Below are positions 41,757 through 49,819 of a stretch of 64,000 nt of DNA, piece after piece; the first letter of the stretch is position 1; each line of letters starts with the position of its first letter. Location: assembly GCF_014656215.1 (NCBI RefSeq), contig NZ_BNBZ01000011.1, positions 1 through 64,000 of the forward strand, written 5' to 3'. Below the pieces are notes generated by a model that made no database searches, was not told the DNA's origin, and saw nothing but the letters and a program-made list of their open reading frames with translations. The DNA is from Streptomyces zaomyceticus. GTDB lineage: Bacteria; Actinomycetota; Actinomycetes; Streptomycetales; Streptomycetaceae. Position numbers and translations under genes: made by a program.

Positions 41757-41947
41757 GCGCTGAGCCGTGCACCCGACGTCGGGGCGGGGGCGGACTGGGC
41801 CGCCATGACACAGATGGTGAACAGTGCCACGGACTGCGGCGCCAGGTTGTCGATGTCCTCGATCACCAGGCCCGCGACACCGGCGCCGGAGACCGGGCCG
41901 AAGGAGGTGTCGCCGGCGAGAGTGCGGTTCGTGAGGATGTCGCTCAT
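41753..41947 (-). CDS. Candidate TOMM/RiPP precursor peptide
   Basis: A 64-aa peptide directly upstream of, and overlapping by 4 bp, the YcaO cyclodehydratase gene. The first half is leader-like (ends LVIEDIDNLAPQ, acidic). The second half, from about residue 39, reads SVALFTICVMAAQSAPAPTS then a short basic end. Possible ring-forming residues are Ser39, Thr44, Cys46, Ser52, Thr57, Ser58 and Ser63. One Cys and a hydrophobic core differ from the Cys/Ser/Thr-rich cores of well-known azole peptides, and I do not recognise the family. Leader-core boundary and modification are inferred from position only. AGGAG lies upstream, with somewhat long spacing. Confidence 0.7.
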   Translation of the reverse strand: MSDILTNRTLAGDTSFGPVSGAGVAGLVIEDIDNLAPQSVALFTICVMAAQSAPAPTSGARLSA

Positions 41948-42276
41948 CGGTAAGGGGTCTCCTAGGTCGAATCGTTCGATCGGCACGGACGTCACGCGGC
42001 ACGGAGAGCACGGAGTGTGCGATGAGCGTGCGATGACCGTGTGGTGATGCGGTGTCTGCCAAGATTCTGCAAAATGCGGCACGGCGCCGGACAGTGCTGC
42101 GGTCACTGCCCGCATGTGAAGCCGTCACGCCCGAACCCTGACTCCCCACCCCGACCTCTCGTACTCGTCCCGCACTCCGACCCCACACCCGGACCCCGGC
42201 CGTCCCGCCGCCACCCCCCCGGCCTCGAACGCCCACACCGACACCCGCCCCCGGGTCCTCCCGCCGGCGCCCGCCC
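41948..42276. other. Intergenic region between ArsR-type regulator and RiPP precursor
   Basis: A 329-bp gap. The part near the precursor holds three 11-bp direct repeats (42017-42049). The part near the regulator (42120-42265) is C-rich on the plus strand with short CACCCCGAC-like runs. No convincing gene is present, and no strong promoter was identified for the precursor. Confidence 0.6.
42017..42049. promoter_or_regulatory. Three tandem 11-bp direct repeats upstream of the precursor gene
   Basis: GTGCGATGAGC, GTGCGATGACC and GTGTGGTGATG follow each other with an exact 11-bp period, 70-102 bp before the precursor ATG. One-turn spacing on one helix face is typical of operator sites for winged-helix activators. 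Confidence 0.5.
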
Positions 42277-43335
42277 TCAGGCCGTACGGAACGCCTGAGG
42301 TGCGACGACCCTCCGGCCCGTCCCCACGCCGTTGTTCCCGCGCACGCCGCCCGGTCTGGAGGCCCGGGGGCCGCCGCTCCCGGCACCCGCGGCGCCCCGC
42401 GCGTCCCGTGCGGCCGTGAAGGGCAGCACGTTGAGCGGCTGCCCGCCGAGCAGCGCCCTGCCCAGCGGGGTCACCGTGTGCAGGGCGCTGCTGCCCACCC
42501 TGCGCGTGGTGATCAGGCCGGTCTCGCGCAGGACGGCCGCGTGGCGGCTCGCCACCCCGGGCGAGACGCCCAGCCGGGCCGCGAGCTCCGAGTTCGTGGA
42601 GGTGTCGGTGAGCACCCGCAGCGCCGCCGCCCGGGTCTGCCCCACGAGCGCGCTCAGCGCCCTGACCTCCCCGTCGTCGTCGCCGTCGTCCGCTCCGGCC
42701 GCCGCCGGCGTCTCGTTCCACCCCTCCGTCAGCTCCGGGTCGGCGGCGAAGACCAGCACGGTCTGGCCGCTCTCCCGCTCCGGCGCGAGGACCCGGCCGG
42801 CCTCACCCGGCAGGAATACGGAGGGCTTGAGGACGAGCCCCCGACCGTTCAGGCGGATGTCCCGGTCGGGCCCGCCCTCCACCTCCAGGACCGGGCCCCG
42901 CCAGGAGATCCGCGGGTGCAGCGTCGACAGCAGCCCCTCCACGCCGCCCGCCGCCGCCTCCCGGCAGTGCGCGTGGCAGACGGCCTCCAGCCGTTCCACC
43001 ATGCGTTCCGCGTACGGGAAGACCCCCGCGCGCCACACGTCGAGGGCCAGCCGCTCCGCCTCCGTGCGCTGCGCCGGCACCCCCCGGTCCCGGTCCGTCG
43101 CCTCGAGCAGTCTCAGCAGCGGCACCTCGGCGCCGGGTGTGGCCGGCCGTGGGAGCGCGGCCCGGCTGGTGCCCCGTAGGGAGTTCCGTACCGCGATGCG
43201 CCAGCGGGCGTACACGTCGCCGCGTGTCGGCCGTACGAGCAGTCGGGTCGCGAAGACGCCCTCCAGAAGGGGCCCGAGACTGCTCCGCAACCGGACGCGC
43301 GCAAGATCGGTCCCGGTGAAGTGAATCCGCTGCAT
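42277..43335 (-). CDS. ArsR-family winged-helix transcriptional regulator
   Basis: A 352-aa protein with a large N-terminal domain of unknown ligand (residues 1-230) and a C-terminal ArsR-type winged helix: SNELAAR-like NSELAARLGVSPGVASRHAAVL followed by the wing GLITTRRVGSSALHTVTPLGRALL. The tail is Gly/Arg-rich. No metal-binding Cys cluster typical of ArsR metal sensors is visible. Similar long regulators occur beside RiPP genes in Streptomyces. It lies upstream of the precursor and YcaO genes in the same direction, divergent from miaB, and may act on the 11-bp repeats, which is inference. Confidence 0.8.
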   Translation of the reverse strand: MQRIHFTGTDLARVRLRSSLGPLLEGVFATRLLVRPTRGDVYARWRIAVRNSLRGTSRAALPRPATPGAEVPLLRLLEATDRDRGVPAQRTEAERLALDVWRAGVFPYAERMVERLEAVCHAHCREAAAGGVEGLLSTLHPRISWRGPVLEVEGGPDRDIRLNGRGLVLKPSVFLPGEAGRVLAPERESGQTVLVFAADPELTEGWNETPAAAGADDGDDDGEVRALSALVGQTRAAALRVLTDTSTNSELAARLGVSPGVASRHAAVLRETGLITTRRVGSSALHTVTPLGRALLGGQPLNVLPFTAARDARGAAGAGSGGPRASRPGGVRGNNGVGTGRRVVAPQAFRTA

Positions 43336-43597
43336 CGATGCCGCCCCGTTCGGTGTCGAGTGAGAACACCTCGACAGTGCGCCGACGACGCCCGTGGGAA
43401 CAGTGCCTGCGTACCGGAGCCGGTGTGCGTGCGTCACCCGTTCCCACATGAGAATCTCAGGTCGCCGCCCACCGCCGCGGAGCCGGGCGCTCCGGCGGCC
43501 GCCGTCCCCACCGGAGCCGCGCGCTCCGCCCCCCGGCCCGGAGCCGGGGCTCCCGTGCCGGGCGGAGGCTCTCCGGGGACCGCCTACCCTTGGACGC

Positions 43598-45130
43598 ATG
43601 ACGAGCAGCAGCGACCGGAGCACCGCAGTGAGCGTTGACGGCACCAAGACCTATGAGATCCGCACCTACGGGTGCCAGATGAACGTCCACGACTCCGAGC
43701 GGCTCTCCGGTCTGCTGGAAGAGGCGGGTTACGTCCAGGCCCCCAAGGGCTCCGACGGGGACGCCGACGTCGTCGTCTTCAACACCTGCGCGGTCCGTGA
43801 GAACGCCGACAACAAGCTGTACGGCAACCTCGGCCGGCTCGCCCCGAGGAAGACCACGCGCCCCGGCATGCAGATCGCCGTCGGCGGCTGTCTCGCCCAG
43901 AAGGACCGCGACACCATCGTCGAGAAGGCCCCCTGGGTCGACGTGGTCTTCGGCACCCACAACATCGGCAAGCTGCCCGTCCTCCTGGAGCGCGCCCGCG
44001 TGCAGGAGGAGGCGCAGATCGAGATCGCCGAGTCGCTCGAGGCCTTCCCGTCGACGCTGCCGACCCGCCGTGAGTCCGCGTACGCCGCCTGGGTCTCGAT
44101 CTCCGTCGGCTGCAACAACACCTGCACCTTCTGCATCGTCCCGGCCCTGCGCGGCAAGGAGGAGGACCGCCGCCCCGGCGACATCCTCGCCGAGATCGAG
44201 GCACTGGTCGCCGAGGGCGTCTCCGAGATCACCCTCCTCGGCCAGAACGTCAACGCGTACGGCTCCGACCTCGGCGACCGCGAGGCCTTCTCCAAGCTGC
44301 TCCGCGCCTGCGGACAGATCGAGGGCCTGGAGCGGGTCCGCTTCACCTCGCCGCACCCCCGCGACTTCACCGACGACGTGATCGCGGCGATGGCCGAGAC
44401 GCCGAACGTCATGCCGCAGCTCCACATGCCGATGCAGTCCGGCTCGGACTCGATCCTCCGGGCGATGCGCCGCTCGTACCGGCAGGAGCGTTTCCTCGGA
44501 ATCATCGAGAAGGTCCGCGCGGCCATCCCGCACGCCGCCATCTCCACCGACATCATCGTGGGCTTCCCCGGCGAGACCGAGGAGGACTTCGAGCAGACCA
44601 TGCACGCCGTCCGCGAGGCCCGCTTCGCGAACGCCTTCACCTTCCAGTACTCCAAGCGCCCCGGTACCCCGGCCGCCGACATGGAGAACCAGATCCCCAA
44701 GGAGGTCGTGCAGGAGCGCTACATGCGGCTCGTCACCCTCCAGGAGGAGATCTCCTGGGAGGAGAACAAGAAGCAGGTCGGCCGCACGCTGGAGGTCATG
44801 GTCGCCGAGGGCGAGGGCCGCAAGGACGGCGCCACGGACCGACTCTCGGGCCGCGCCCCCGACAACCGGCTCGTCCACTTCACCAAGCCCGACGAGGACG
44901 TCCGCCCCGGCGACGTCGTGACCGTCGAGATCACCTACGCCGCCCCGCACCACCTGCTCGCCGAGGGCCCCGTCGGCGCGGTACGCCGTACCCGCGCCGG
45001 TGACGCCTGGGAGAAGCGCACGACCGCCGCCGCGGCGAAGCCGGCCGGCGTGCTGCTCGGACTCCCGAAGATCGGGGTCCCCGAGCCCCTCCCGGCGGCC
45101 GAGGTCCCGGCCTGCGGGACGCACGCGTAG
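43598..45130 (+). CDS. miaB: tRNA-2-methylthio-N6-dimethylallyladenosine synthase MiaB
   Basis: A 510-aa radical-SAM methylthiotransferase that adds a methylthio group to isopentenylated A37 of tRNAs reading U-starting codons. N-terminal cluster cysteines lie in YGCQMN, FNTCAVREN and VGGCLAQ. The radical-SAM cluster is CNNTCTFC. A TRAM domain near the C-terminus (about residues 400-470) includes DNRLVHF. The ATG at 43598 was chosen; a GTG 30 bp later is an alternative. It opens the conserved chromosomal block, with miaA, the partner enzyme of the same modification, 2 kb downstream. Confidence 0.97.
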   Translation: MTSSSDRSTAVSVDGTKTYEIRTYGCQMNVHDSERLSGLLEEAGYVQAPKGSDGDADVVVFNTCAVRENADNKLYGNLGRLAPRKTTRPGMQIAVGGCLAQKDRDTIVEKAPWVDVVFGTHNIGKLPVLLERARVQEEAQIEIAESLEAFPSTLPTRRESAYAAWVSISVGCNNTCTFCIVPALRGKEEDRRPGDILAEIEALVAEGVSEITLLGQNVNAYGSDLGDREAFSKLLRACGQIEGLERVRFTSPHPRDFTDDVIAAMAETPNVMPQLHMPMQSGSDSILRAMRRSYRQERFLGIIEKVRAAIPHAAISTDIIVGFPGETEEDFEQTMHAVREARFANAFTFQYSKRPGTPAADMENQIPKEVVQERYMRLVTLQEEISWEENKKQVGRTLEVMVAEGEGRKDGATDRLSGRAPDNRLVHFTKPDEDVRPGDVVTVEITYAAPHHLLAEGPVGAVRRTRAGDAWEKRTTAAAAKPAGVLLGLPKIGVPEPLPAAEVPACGTHA

Positions 45131-45205
45131 CTCGTACGGAGGTCCGGGGGGACTCACGTGTAGGGGACAGCGGCTCCGTGGGCGGGGCGCAGTAGGCTGC
45201 GGATC

Positions 45206-45976
45206 ATGCTTGTCGCCGCAGCCGTCTGCCCCTGCCCGCCGCTTCTCGTGCCCGAGGTCGCGACCGGCGCCGCCCCCGAGCTGGACGCCGCGCGCACGGC
45301 CTGCGCGGACGCCGTCGGGCTGCTCGCCGCGGCCCGCCCCGACCGGCTGTACGTCGTGGGGCCCGCGCCCGGGGGTGCCAACGGTGTCTACCCGGCCGGT
45401 ACGGCGGGCTCCTTCGCCGGATTCGGCGTCGACCTGTCGGTACGCCTCGGCGAAGGCTCCGCCGACGAGGGCGCCGGCCGGCCCGCCGACGGACGGTCGG
45501 CCGAGGCCGGCGAGGGGGGCCCTGCCGACGGACGTCCCCTGCCCTCCTCCCTCTCCGTCGCCGCCTGGCTGCTCGGCCGCGCCGGCTGGGCCGACGCGCC
45601 GATCGAGGGCCTCGGCGTCGACGAGGCGGCCACGCCCGACGTCTGCGCCGGGCTCGGCCGAGGGCTCGCCGACTCCGCCGCACGGGTCGCCCTCCTGGTC
45701 ATGGGCGACGGCAGCGCCTGCCGCACCGTGAAGGCCCCCGGCTACCTGGACGAGCGGGCCGCCGGCTTCGACGCGGAGGCCGCCCGCGCGCTGGGCACGG
45801 CCGACACGGCCGCGCTGCTGGCCCTGGAACCGGAGCTCGCGTACGAACTGAAGGTGGCGGGCCGGGCCCCCTGGCAGGTCCTCGCGGGCGCCGCCGAGGG
45901 CGCGGGACTCGACGGCCGGCTGCTCTTCGAGGACGCCCCGTACGGCGTGGGCTACTTCGTCGCCGCCTGGTCCTGA
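45206..45976 (+). CDS. Class III extradiol dioxygenase-like protein
   Basis: A 256-aa protein resembling the catalytic (LigB-like) subunit of class III extradiol dioxygenases. It has an N-terminal AAAVCPCPPLLVPEV, a central VVGPAPGG segment, and a C-terminal LLFEDAPYGVGYFVAAW. It is conserved between miaB and miaA in Streptomyces as I recall, without an established substrate. The usual iron-binding histidines are not evident at the N-terminus, so catalytic activity is doubtful. It has an ATG start and is convergent with the next small gene. Confidence 0.75.
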   Translation: MLVAAAVCPCPPLLVPEVATGAAPELDAARTACADAVGLLAAARPDRLYVVGPAPGGANGVYPAGTAGSFAGFGVDLSVRLGEGSADEGAGRPADGRSAEAGEGGPADGRPLPSSLSVAAWLLGRAGWADAPIEGLGVDEAATPDVCAGLGRGLADSAARVALLVMGDGSACRTVKAPGYLDERAAGFDAEAARALGTADTAALLALEPELAYELKVAGRAPWQVLAGAAEGAGLDGRLLFEDAPYGVGYFVAAWS

Positions 45977-46034
45977 GTCACCGGCAGGCGTCCAGGCAGC
46001 CCCGAACACACGGCGCGGGGCGCACGGCACGGGA

Positions 46035-46079
46035 ACGGCGGACGGCCGCGGAGCGAGATGCTCCGCGGCCGTCCGCCGT
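46035..46079. terminator. Strong hairpin between convergent genes
   Basis: Perfect 20-bp inverted repeat (46035-46054 and 46060-46079) with a 5-base GAGAT loop, between the ends of the dioxygenase-like gene and the leftward small gene. It is probably bidirectional. Confidence 0.85.
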
Positions 46080-46108
46080 GCGGAGGGGCTGTCGGGTGAC
46101 GCCGGACG

Positions 46109-46441
46109 TCAGGAGGCGGGCGGCGGGGTCGGGCCGCCACCGCTCCCGGGCGTCCCACCGGCCCCCGGCGTTCCACCGGCCCCCGGCGTTCCACCGGTGC
46201 CGGGCGTCCCACCGGCCCCCGGCGTTCCGTCGTCCTTGTGGGCGATCCGGTCGACCGCGCCCTTGGCCTTGCCCGTACCGGACTGGATCTTGTCGCTGTA
46301 CTTGCCCTTGGTCTTCTCGTCGACCAGTTTCGCGGCCTTGTCCAGCCCGTGGTCGATCTTCTCGCCGTGCTGCTGCGCGAGGTCGGCGACCTTGTCCTTG
46401 GCCGGGCCGAGCTTGGCCTTCAGCGAATCCAGGAGACCCAT
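46109..46441 (-). CDS. Small MT0933-like antitoxin-type protein
   Basis: A 110-aa protein. Residues 1-70 form a charged helical domain (MGLLDSLKAKLGPAKDKVADLAQQHG...KGKYSDKIQSGTGKAK) matching the small proteins annotated as MT0933-like antitoxins. No toxin partner lies next to it, so the label is nominal. The last about 35 residues are GTPGAGG repeats. A GGAGGGAAGG site precedes the ATG. Confidence 0.75.
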   Translation of the reverse strand: MGLLDSLKAKLGPAKDKVADLAQQHGEKIDHGLDKAAKLVDEKTKGKYSDKIQSGTGKAKGAVDRIAHKDDGTPGAGGTPGTGGTPGAGGTPGAGGTPGSGGGPTPPPAS

Positions 46442-46497
46442 GGGGCACCTTCCCTCCGTGGACCCTCGTGGGGTCCGTGTCCGTGTTCCGTGTCCTG

Positions 46498-46524
46498 CCC
46501 CCTGGACCCCGGGGGGCCAGGGGG
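46498..46524 (-). terminator. Hairpin downstream of the acidic small-protein gene
   Basis: CCCCCTGG pairs with CCAGGGGG, with an inner CCGG core, between the two leftward small genes. It lies 44 bp after the stop of the upstream one. Confidence 0.45.
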
Positions 46525-46567
46525 TGTCTGACGTATGCCCGCGGCGCCGCCGTTCAACGGACCGTCC

Positions 46568-46924
46568 CTAGCGGCGGGCGCTCTCGCCCGCCTCGTTGTC
46601 CGCGGCGGCCTCGGCCGACTGCTGCTTCGGAATGTCCACGGCCTCCACGGCCTCCGCGGCGGCCGCTCCGGTCACCTCGTCGTCGTCTTCGTCCTCGTCG
46701 TCCCCGTCCGCGTCCTTCGCACCGGCCACGCCCGCGACCTCGGTGTCCGCCGTGTCCTCCGCGGTCTCGGCCGTGCCCTCCGCCGCCGCGATCGTCAGGG
46801 CGTCCGGGGCGTCCGAAGCGGTATCCGTGTCGCCGTCCTCCGCCGGAGCGGTGGCCCCGGCCTCCTCGGACGGGACCACGGCCGCATCCTGCTTCTTACG
46901 GCGAAACATCGCAAAAACGCCCAT
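46568..46924 (-). CDS. Hypothetical acidic low-complexity protein
   Basis: A 118-aa protein that starts MGVFAMFRRKKQ, then becomes a Glu/Asp/Ala/Thr-rich low-complexity chain with a run of acidic residues (DGDDEDEDDDE). There is no recognised domain; it is probably intrinsically disordered with a basic N-terminal patch. The ATG at 46924 is chosen because GGAG lies 5 bp upstream; a GTG 6 bp earlier is possible. It is divergent from miaA across a 139-bp promoter region. Confidence 0.65.
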   Translation of the reverse strand: MGVFAMFRRKKQDAAVVPSEEAGATAPAEDGDTDTASDAPDALTIAAAEGTAETAEDTADTEVAGVAGAKDADGDDEDEDDDEVTGAAAAEAVEAVDIPKQQSAEAAADNEAGESARR

Positions 46925-47063
46925 ATTCACTCCATAGCGTACTCGGATGGGAGGGATTCCGTGGCGATCGACGGCCGGAACCTCGCAACAGGCAACGAAG
47001 CCGCATGGGGCCCGTCACGTAGCTCATTCGGGGACGGGCCCGGAGGTTTGCGAGACTGGGCCG

Positions 47064-48002
47064 GTGAGAAGCGCAGCTCCCGCCCCGCGGGTCATCGCCG
47101 TCGTCGGCCCCACAGCGGCCGGTAAGTCCGATCTGGGTGTATTCCTGGCCCAGCAGCTCGGGGGCGAGGTCGTCAACGCAGACTCGATGCAGCTCTACCG
47201 GGGGATGGACATCGGAACCGCCAAACTGACGCCCGAGGAACGCGGCGGCGTTCCGCACCACCTCCTCGACATCTGGGACGTGACCGAGGCCGCCAGCGTC
47301 GCCGAGTACCAGCGGCTCGCCCGCGCCGAGATCGACCGGCTGCTCGCCGCCGGCCGCACCCCCGTCCTCGTCGGCGGTTCCGGTCTGTACGTACGGGGGG
47401 CCGTCGACGCCCTCGAGTTCCCCGGCACCGACCCCGCCGTCCGGGCCCGCCTGGAGGCCGAGCTCGAGGAGCACGGCTCCGGCGTCCTGCACGCCCGGCT
47501 CGCCTCCGCCGACCCCGAGGCGGCCCGCGCGATCCTGCCGAGCAACGGCCGCCGCATCGTTCGCGCCCTCGAGGTGATCGAGATCACCGGCAAGCCGTTC
47601 ACCGCCAACCTGCCGGGCCCCGATTCCGTCTACGACACCGTCCAGATCGGCGTCGACGTGGCCCGCCCCGAGCTGGACGAGCGGATCGCCACGCGCGTGG
47701 ACCGGATGTGGGAGGCCGGTCTCGTCGACGAGGTGCGCGCCCTGGAGGCCCGGGGCCTGCGCGAAGGGCGCACCGCCGCCCGCGCCCTCGGCTACCAGCA
47801 GGTCCTCGCGGCCCTCGCCGGGGAGTGCACCGAGGACGAGGCGCGCGCCGAGACCGTGCGGGCCACCAAGCGCTTCGCCCGCCGCCAGGACTCGTGGTTC
47901 CGCCGCGACCCGCGTGTCCACTGGCTCAGCGGAGCCGCCGAGCACCGGGGGGAACTCCCGGGGCAGGCGCTGTCGTTGGTCGAACGAGCGGTTACAGCCT
48001 GA
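47064..48002 (+). CDS. miaA: tRNA dimethylallyltransferase MiaA
   Basis: A 312-aa enzyme that transfers a dimethylallyl group to N6 of A37 in tRNAs reading U-starting codons, the step before MiaB. Key motifs are the P-loop GPTAAGKS, ADSMQLYRGMDIGTAKLT, the PHHLLDIWD segment, and GYQQVLAAL with a downstream RRQDSWFRRD. A GTG start at 47064 places the P-loop at the normal distance from the N-terminus. Confidence 0.96.
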   Translation: MRSAAPAPRVIAVVGPTAAGKSDLGVFLAQQLGGEVVNADSMQLYRGMDIGTAKLTPEERGGVPHHLLDIWDVTEAASVAEYQRLARAEIDRLLAAGRTPVLVGGSGLYVRGAVDALEFPGTDPAVRARLEAELEEHGSGVLHARLASADPEAARAILPSNGRRIVRALEVIEITGKPFTANLPGPDSVYDTVQIGVDVARPELDERIATRVDRMWEAGLVDEVRALEARGLREGRTAARALGYQQVLAALAGECTEDEARAETVRATKRFARRQDSWFRRDPRVHWLSGAAEHRGELPGQALSLVERAVTA

Positions 48003-48110
48003 TCACGTGATGGCATCGGGACGCCCTGCCCGTCATTTCGGCGGTCGTGAGCGTGCCATCATCGAGCATCGATCGACCAAGTGGAGTCCGAGTGGGGAGG
48101 GCGCGTGGCG

Positions 48111-48614
48111 ATGGAGGCCGGCCCTCGCGACAGAGAACAGCACGAAGCGGCGCTCGGTGACCCGACGGGTGTGACCCCGGGCCACCCGACCGACGACGAC
48201 CTCCCGGTCGGTGCCCCGGGGCTGACCCCGGACGGCCCCGACGACGCGGTGGGCACCGCCGTCGAGGTGGACGCCGACGAGGTCGAGGTCGAGCTGCGTC
48301 CCCAGCGTCGGCTGAGGATCTGGCAGCTCGCCCCGATCGTCGGTCTGGCGGCCGTCGGCTCGCTGATGTTCGCGTTCCCCCTCGCCTTCGGTTCGGGGGA
48401 CGGCGGCGCCGTCCTGGCCATGCTCGGACTCCTGATCAGCTTCTGCGCCGCGGGCTGGGGCATGATGGCCGCCCGCAAGGTCGGCTACACCTGGCCGGGC
48501 CTCCCGCAGCGCGGCTCCGGCGAGCGCCCGAACTGGCGCTACCTCGCCCTGTACGCGACCACGATCGCGGCCCTGGTGGCCCTCGCGGTCTGGCGCGTGG
48601 CGCGCCTGCGCTGA
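48111..48614 (+). CDS. Hypothetical membrane protein upstream of dapF
   Basis: A 167-aa protein with an acidic N-terminal about 65 residues and three membrane helices: about 77-95 (APIVGLAAVGSLMFAFPLAF), about 101-120 (VLAMLGLLISFCAAGWGMM) and about 147-163 (ALYATTIAALVALAVW). Its function is not known. The ATG at 48111 is favoured by GGGGAGGG 9 bp upstream; GTG codons at 48081 and 48105 are alternatives. It lies between miaA and dapF. Confidence 0.8.
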   Translation: MEAGPRDREQHEAALGDPTGVTPGHPTDDDLPVGAPGLTPDGPDDAVGTAVEVDADEVEVELRPQRRLRIWQLAPIVGLAAVGSLMFAFPLAFGSGDGGAVLAMLGLLISFCAAGWGMMAARKVGYTWPGLPQRGSGERPNWRYLALYATTIAALVALAVWRVARLR

Positions 48615-48724
48615 CACTCCGTCCGCGGCGCGGAGGCGGGGGTGCCGAAGCCGTCCGCGCGGCGCCGGGCCCACCCTGTGGACGAGCGGGCGGCCCCCCG
48701 CGACCACCCCGTACAGTTGAACTC

Positions 48725-49594
48725 GTGACCAGCACGCTGACCTCGCCGCTCCCCTTCCTCAAGGGCCACGGCACCGAGAACGACTTCGTGATCGTCCCCG
48801 ACGCGGAGAACGCCGTCGACCTGTCCGCGGCCGCCGTCGTGCGGCTCTGCGACCGGCGGGCCGGCATCGGCGGCGACGGGCTGCTGCACGTCGTGCGCAG
48901 CGCCTCCCATCCCGAGGCGCGGCACATGGCCGAAGAGGCCGAGTGGTTCATGGACTACCGCAACTCGGACGGCTCGATCGCCGAGATGTGCGGGAACGGC
49001 GTCCGGGTCTTCGCCCGCTACCTGGAGCACGCCGGGCACATCACCGCCGGCGAGGTCGCCGTCGCCACCCGCGGCGGGGTCAAGCGCGTCCACCTCGACA
49101 AGGACGGCTCGGTCACCGTCGCCATGGGCCGCGCGGTCCTTCCGGAGGCCGGGGTCACGGTCACCGTCGACGGCCGCAGCTGGCCCGCGCGCAACGTGAA
49201 CATGGGCAATCCGCACGCGGTCGCCTTCGTCGAGGACCTCGCCCACGCCGGCAACCTGTTCACCGAGCCGCCGTACGAGCCCGCCGCGGTCTACCCGGAC
49301 GGGGTGAACATCGAGTTCGTCGCCGACCGCGGCCCCCGCCACGTCGCCATGCGCGTCCACGAGCGGGGCTCCGCCGAGACGCGCTCCTGCGGCACCGGCG
49401 CGTGCGCCGTGGCCGTCGCCACCGCCCGCCGGGACGGCGCCGACCCCGCCGTGAGCGGCACCCCCGTCACGTACACCGTGGACGTGCTCGGCGGGACCCT
49501 GCTCATCACCGAGCACCCCGACGGCCGGATCGACATGACGGGCCCCGCCGAGATCGTCGCCGAGGGCACCGTCGACCCGGCCTGGCTCGGCTGA
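48725..49594 (+). CDS. dapF: Diaminopimelate epimerase
   Basis: A 289-aa enzyme interconverting LL- and meso-diaminopimelate for lysine and peptidoglycan synthesis. Both catalytic cysteines are in place: MCGNGVR (about residue 89) and SCGTGACA (about residue 222), with GTENDFV and GIGGDG typical of the family. The start is the GTG at 48725. Confidence 0.97.
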   Translation: MTSTLTSPLPFLKGHGTENDFVIVPDAENAVDLSAAAVVRLCDRRAGIGGDGLLHVVRSASHPEARHMAEEAEWFMDYRNSDGSIAEMCGNGVRVFARYLEHAGHITAGEVAVATRGGVKRVHLDKDGSVTVAMGRAVLPEAGVTVTVDGRSWPARNVNMGNPHAVAFVEDLAHAGNLFTEPPYEPAAVYPDGVNIEFVADRGPRHVAMRVHERGSAETRSCGTGACAVAVATARRDGADPAVSGTPVTYTVDVLGGTLLITEHPDGRIDMTGPAEIVAEGTVDPAWLG

Positions 49595-49819
49595 ATCGCC
49601 CTCCCGGCCCGGCCGCGGCGCCCCGGCGCGGCCCGGCCGAATCGAAGGAAGCGACGGAATCGAAACAGTCAACGACTGATTTGTCGCTCGAATGGGTGAT
49701 CCGGTTCACGCTGAGCGAGAGCGCGACTGCGCCACGTGGTGGGGTCGGTAGCATCAAGCACCGGCCCCCCGGGTACGCCTGGCCCGCCCACCGCCGGTCG
49801 ACGTTGCCGGAGGTGCCCC

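Noticed and set aside
42041..42298. Plus-strand small frame with a Cys-rich start (MVMRCLPRFCKMRHGAGQCC), possible second RiPP precursor
   Set aside because: It overlaps the operator repeats, runs opposite to the YcaO unit, turns into Pro/Arg-rich low complexity and has no good ribosome site.
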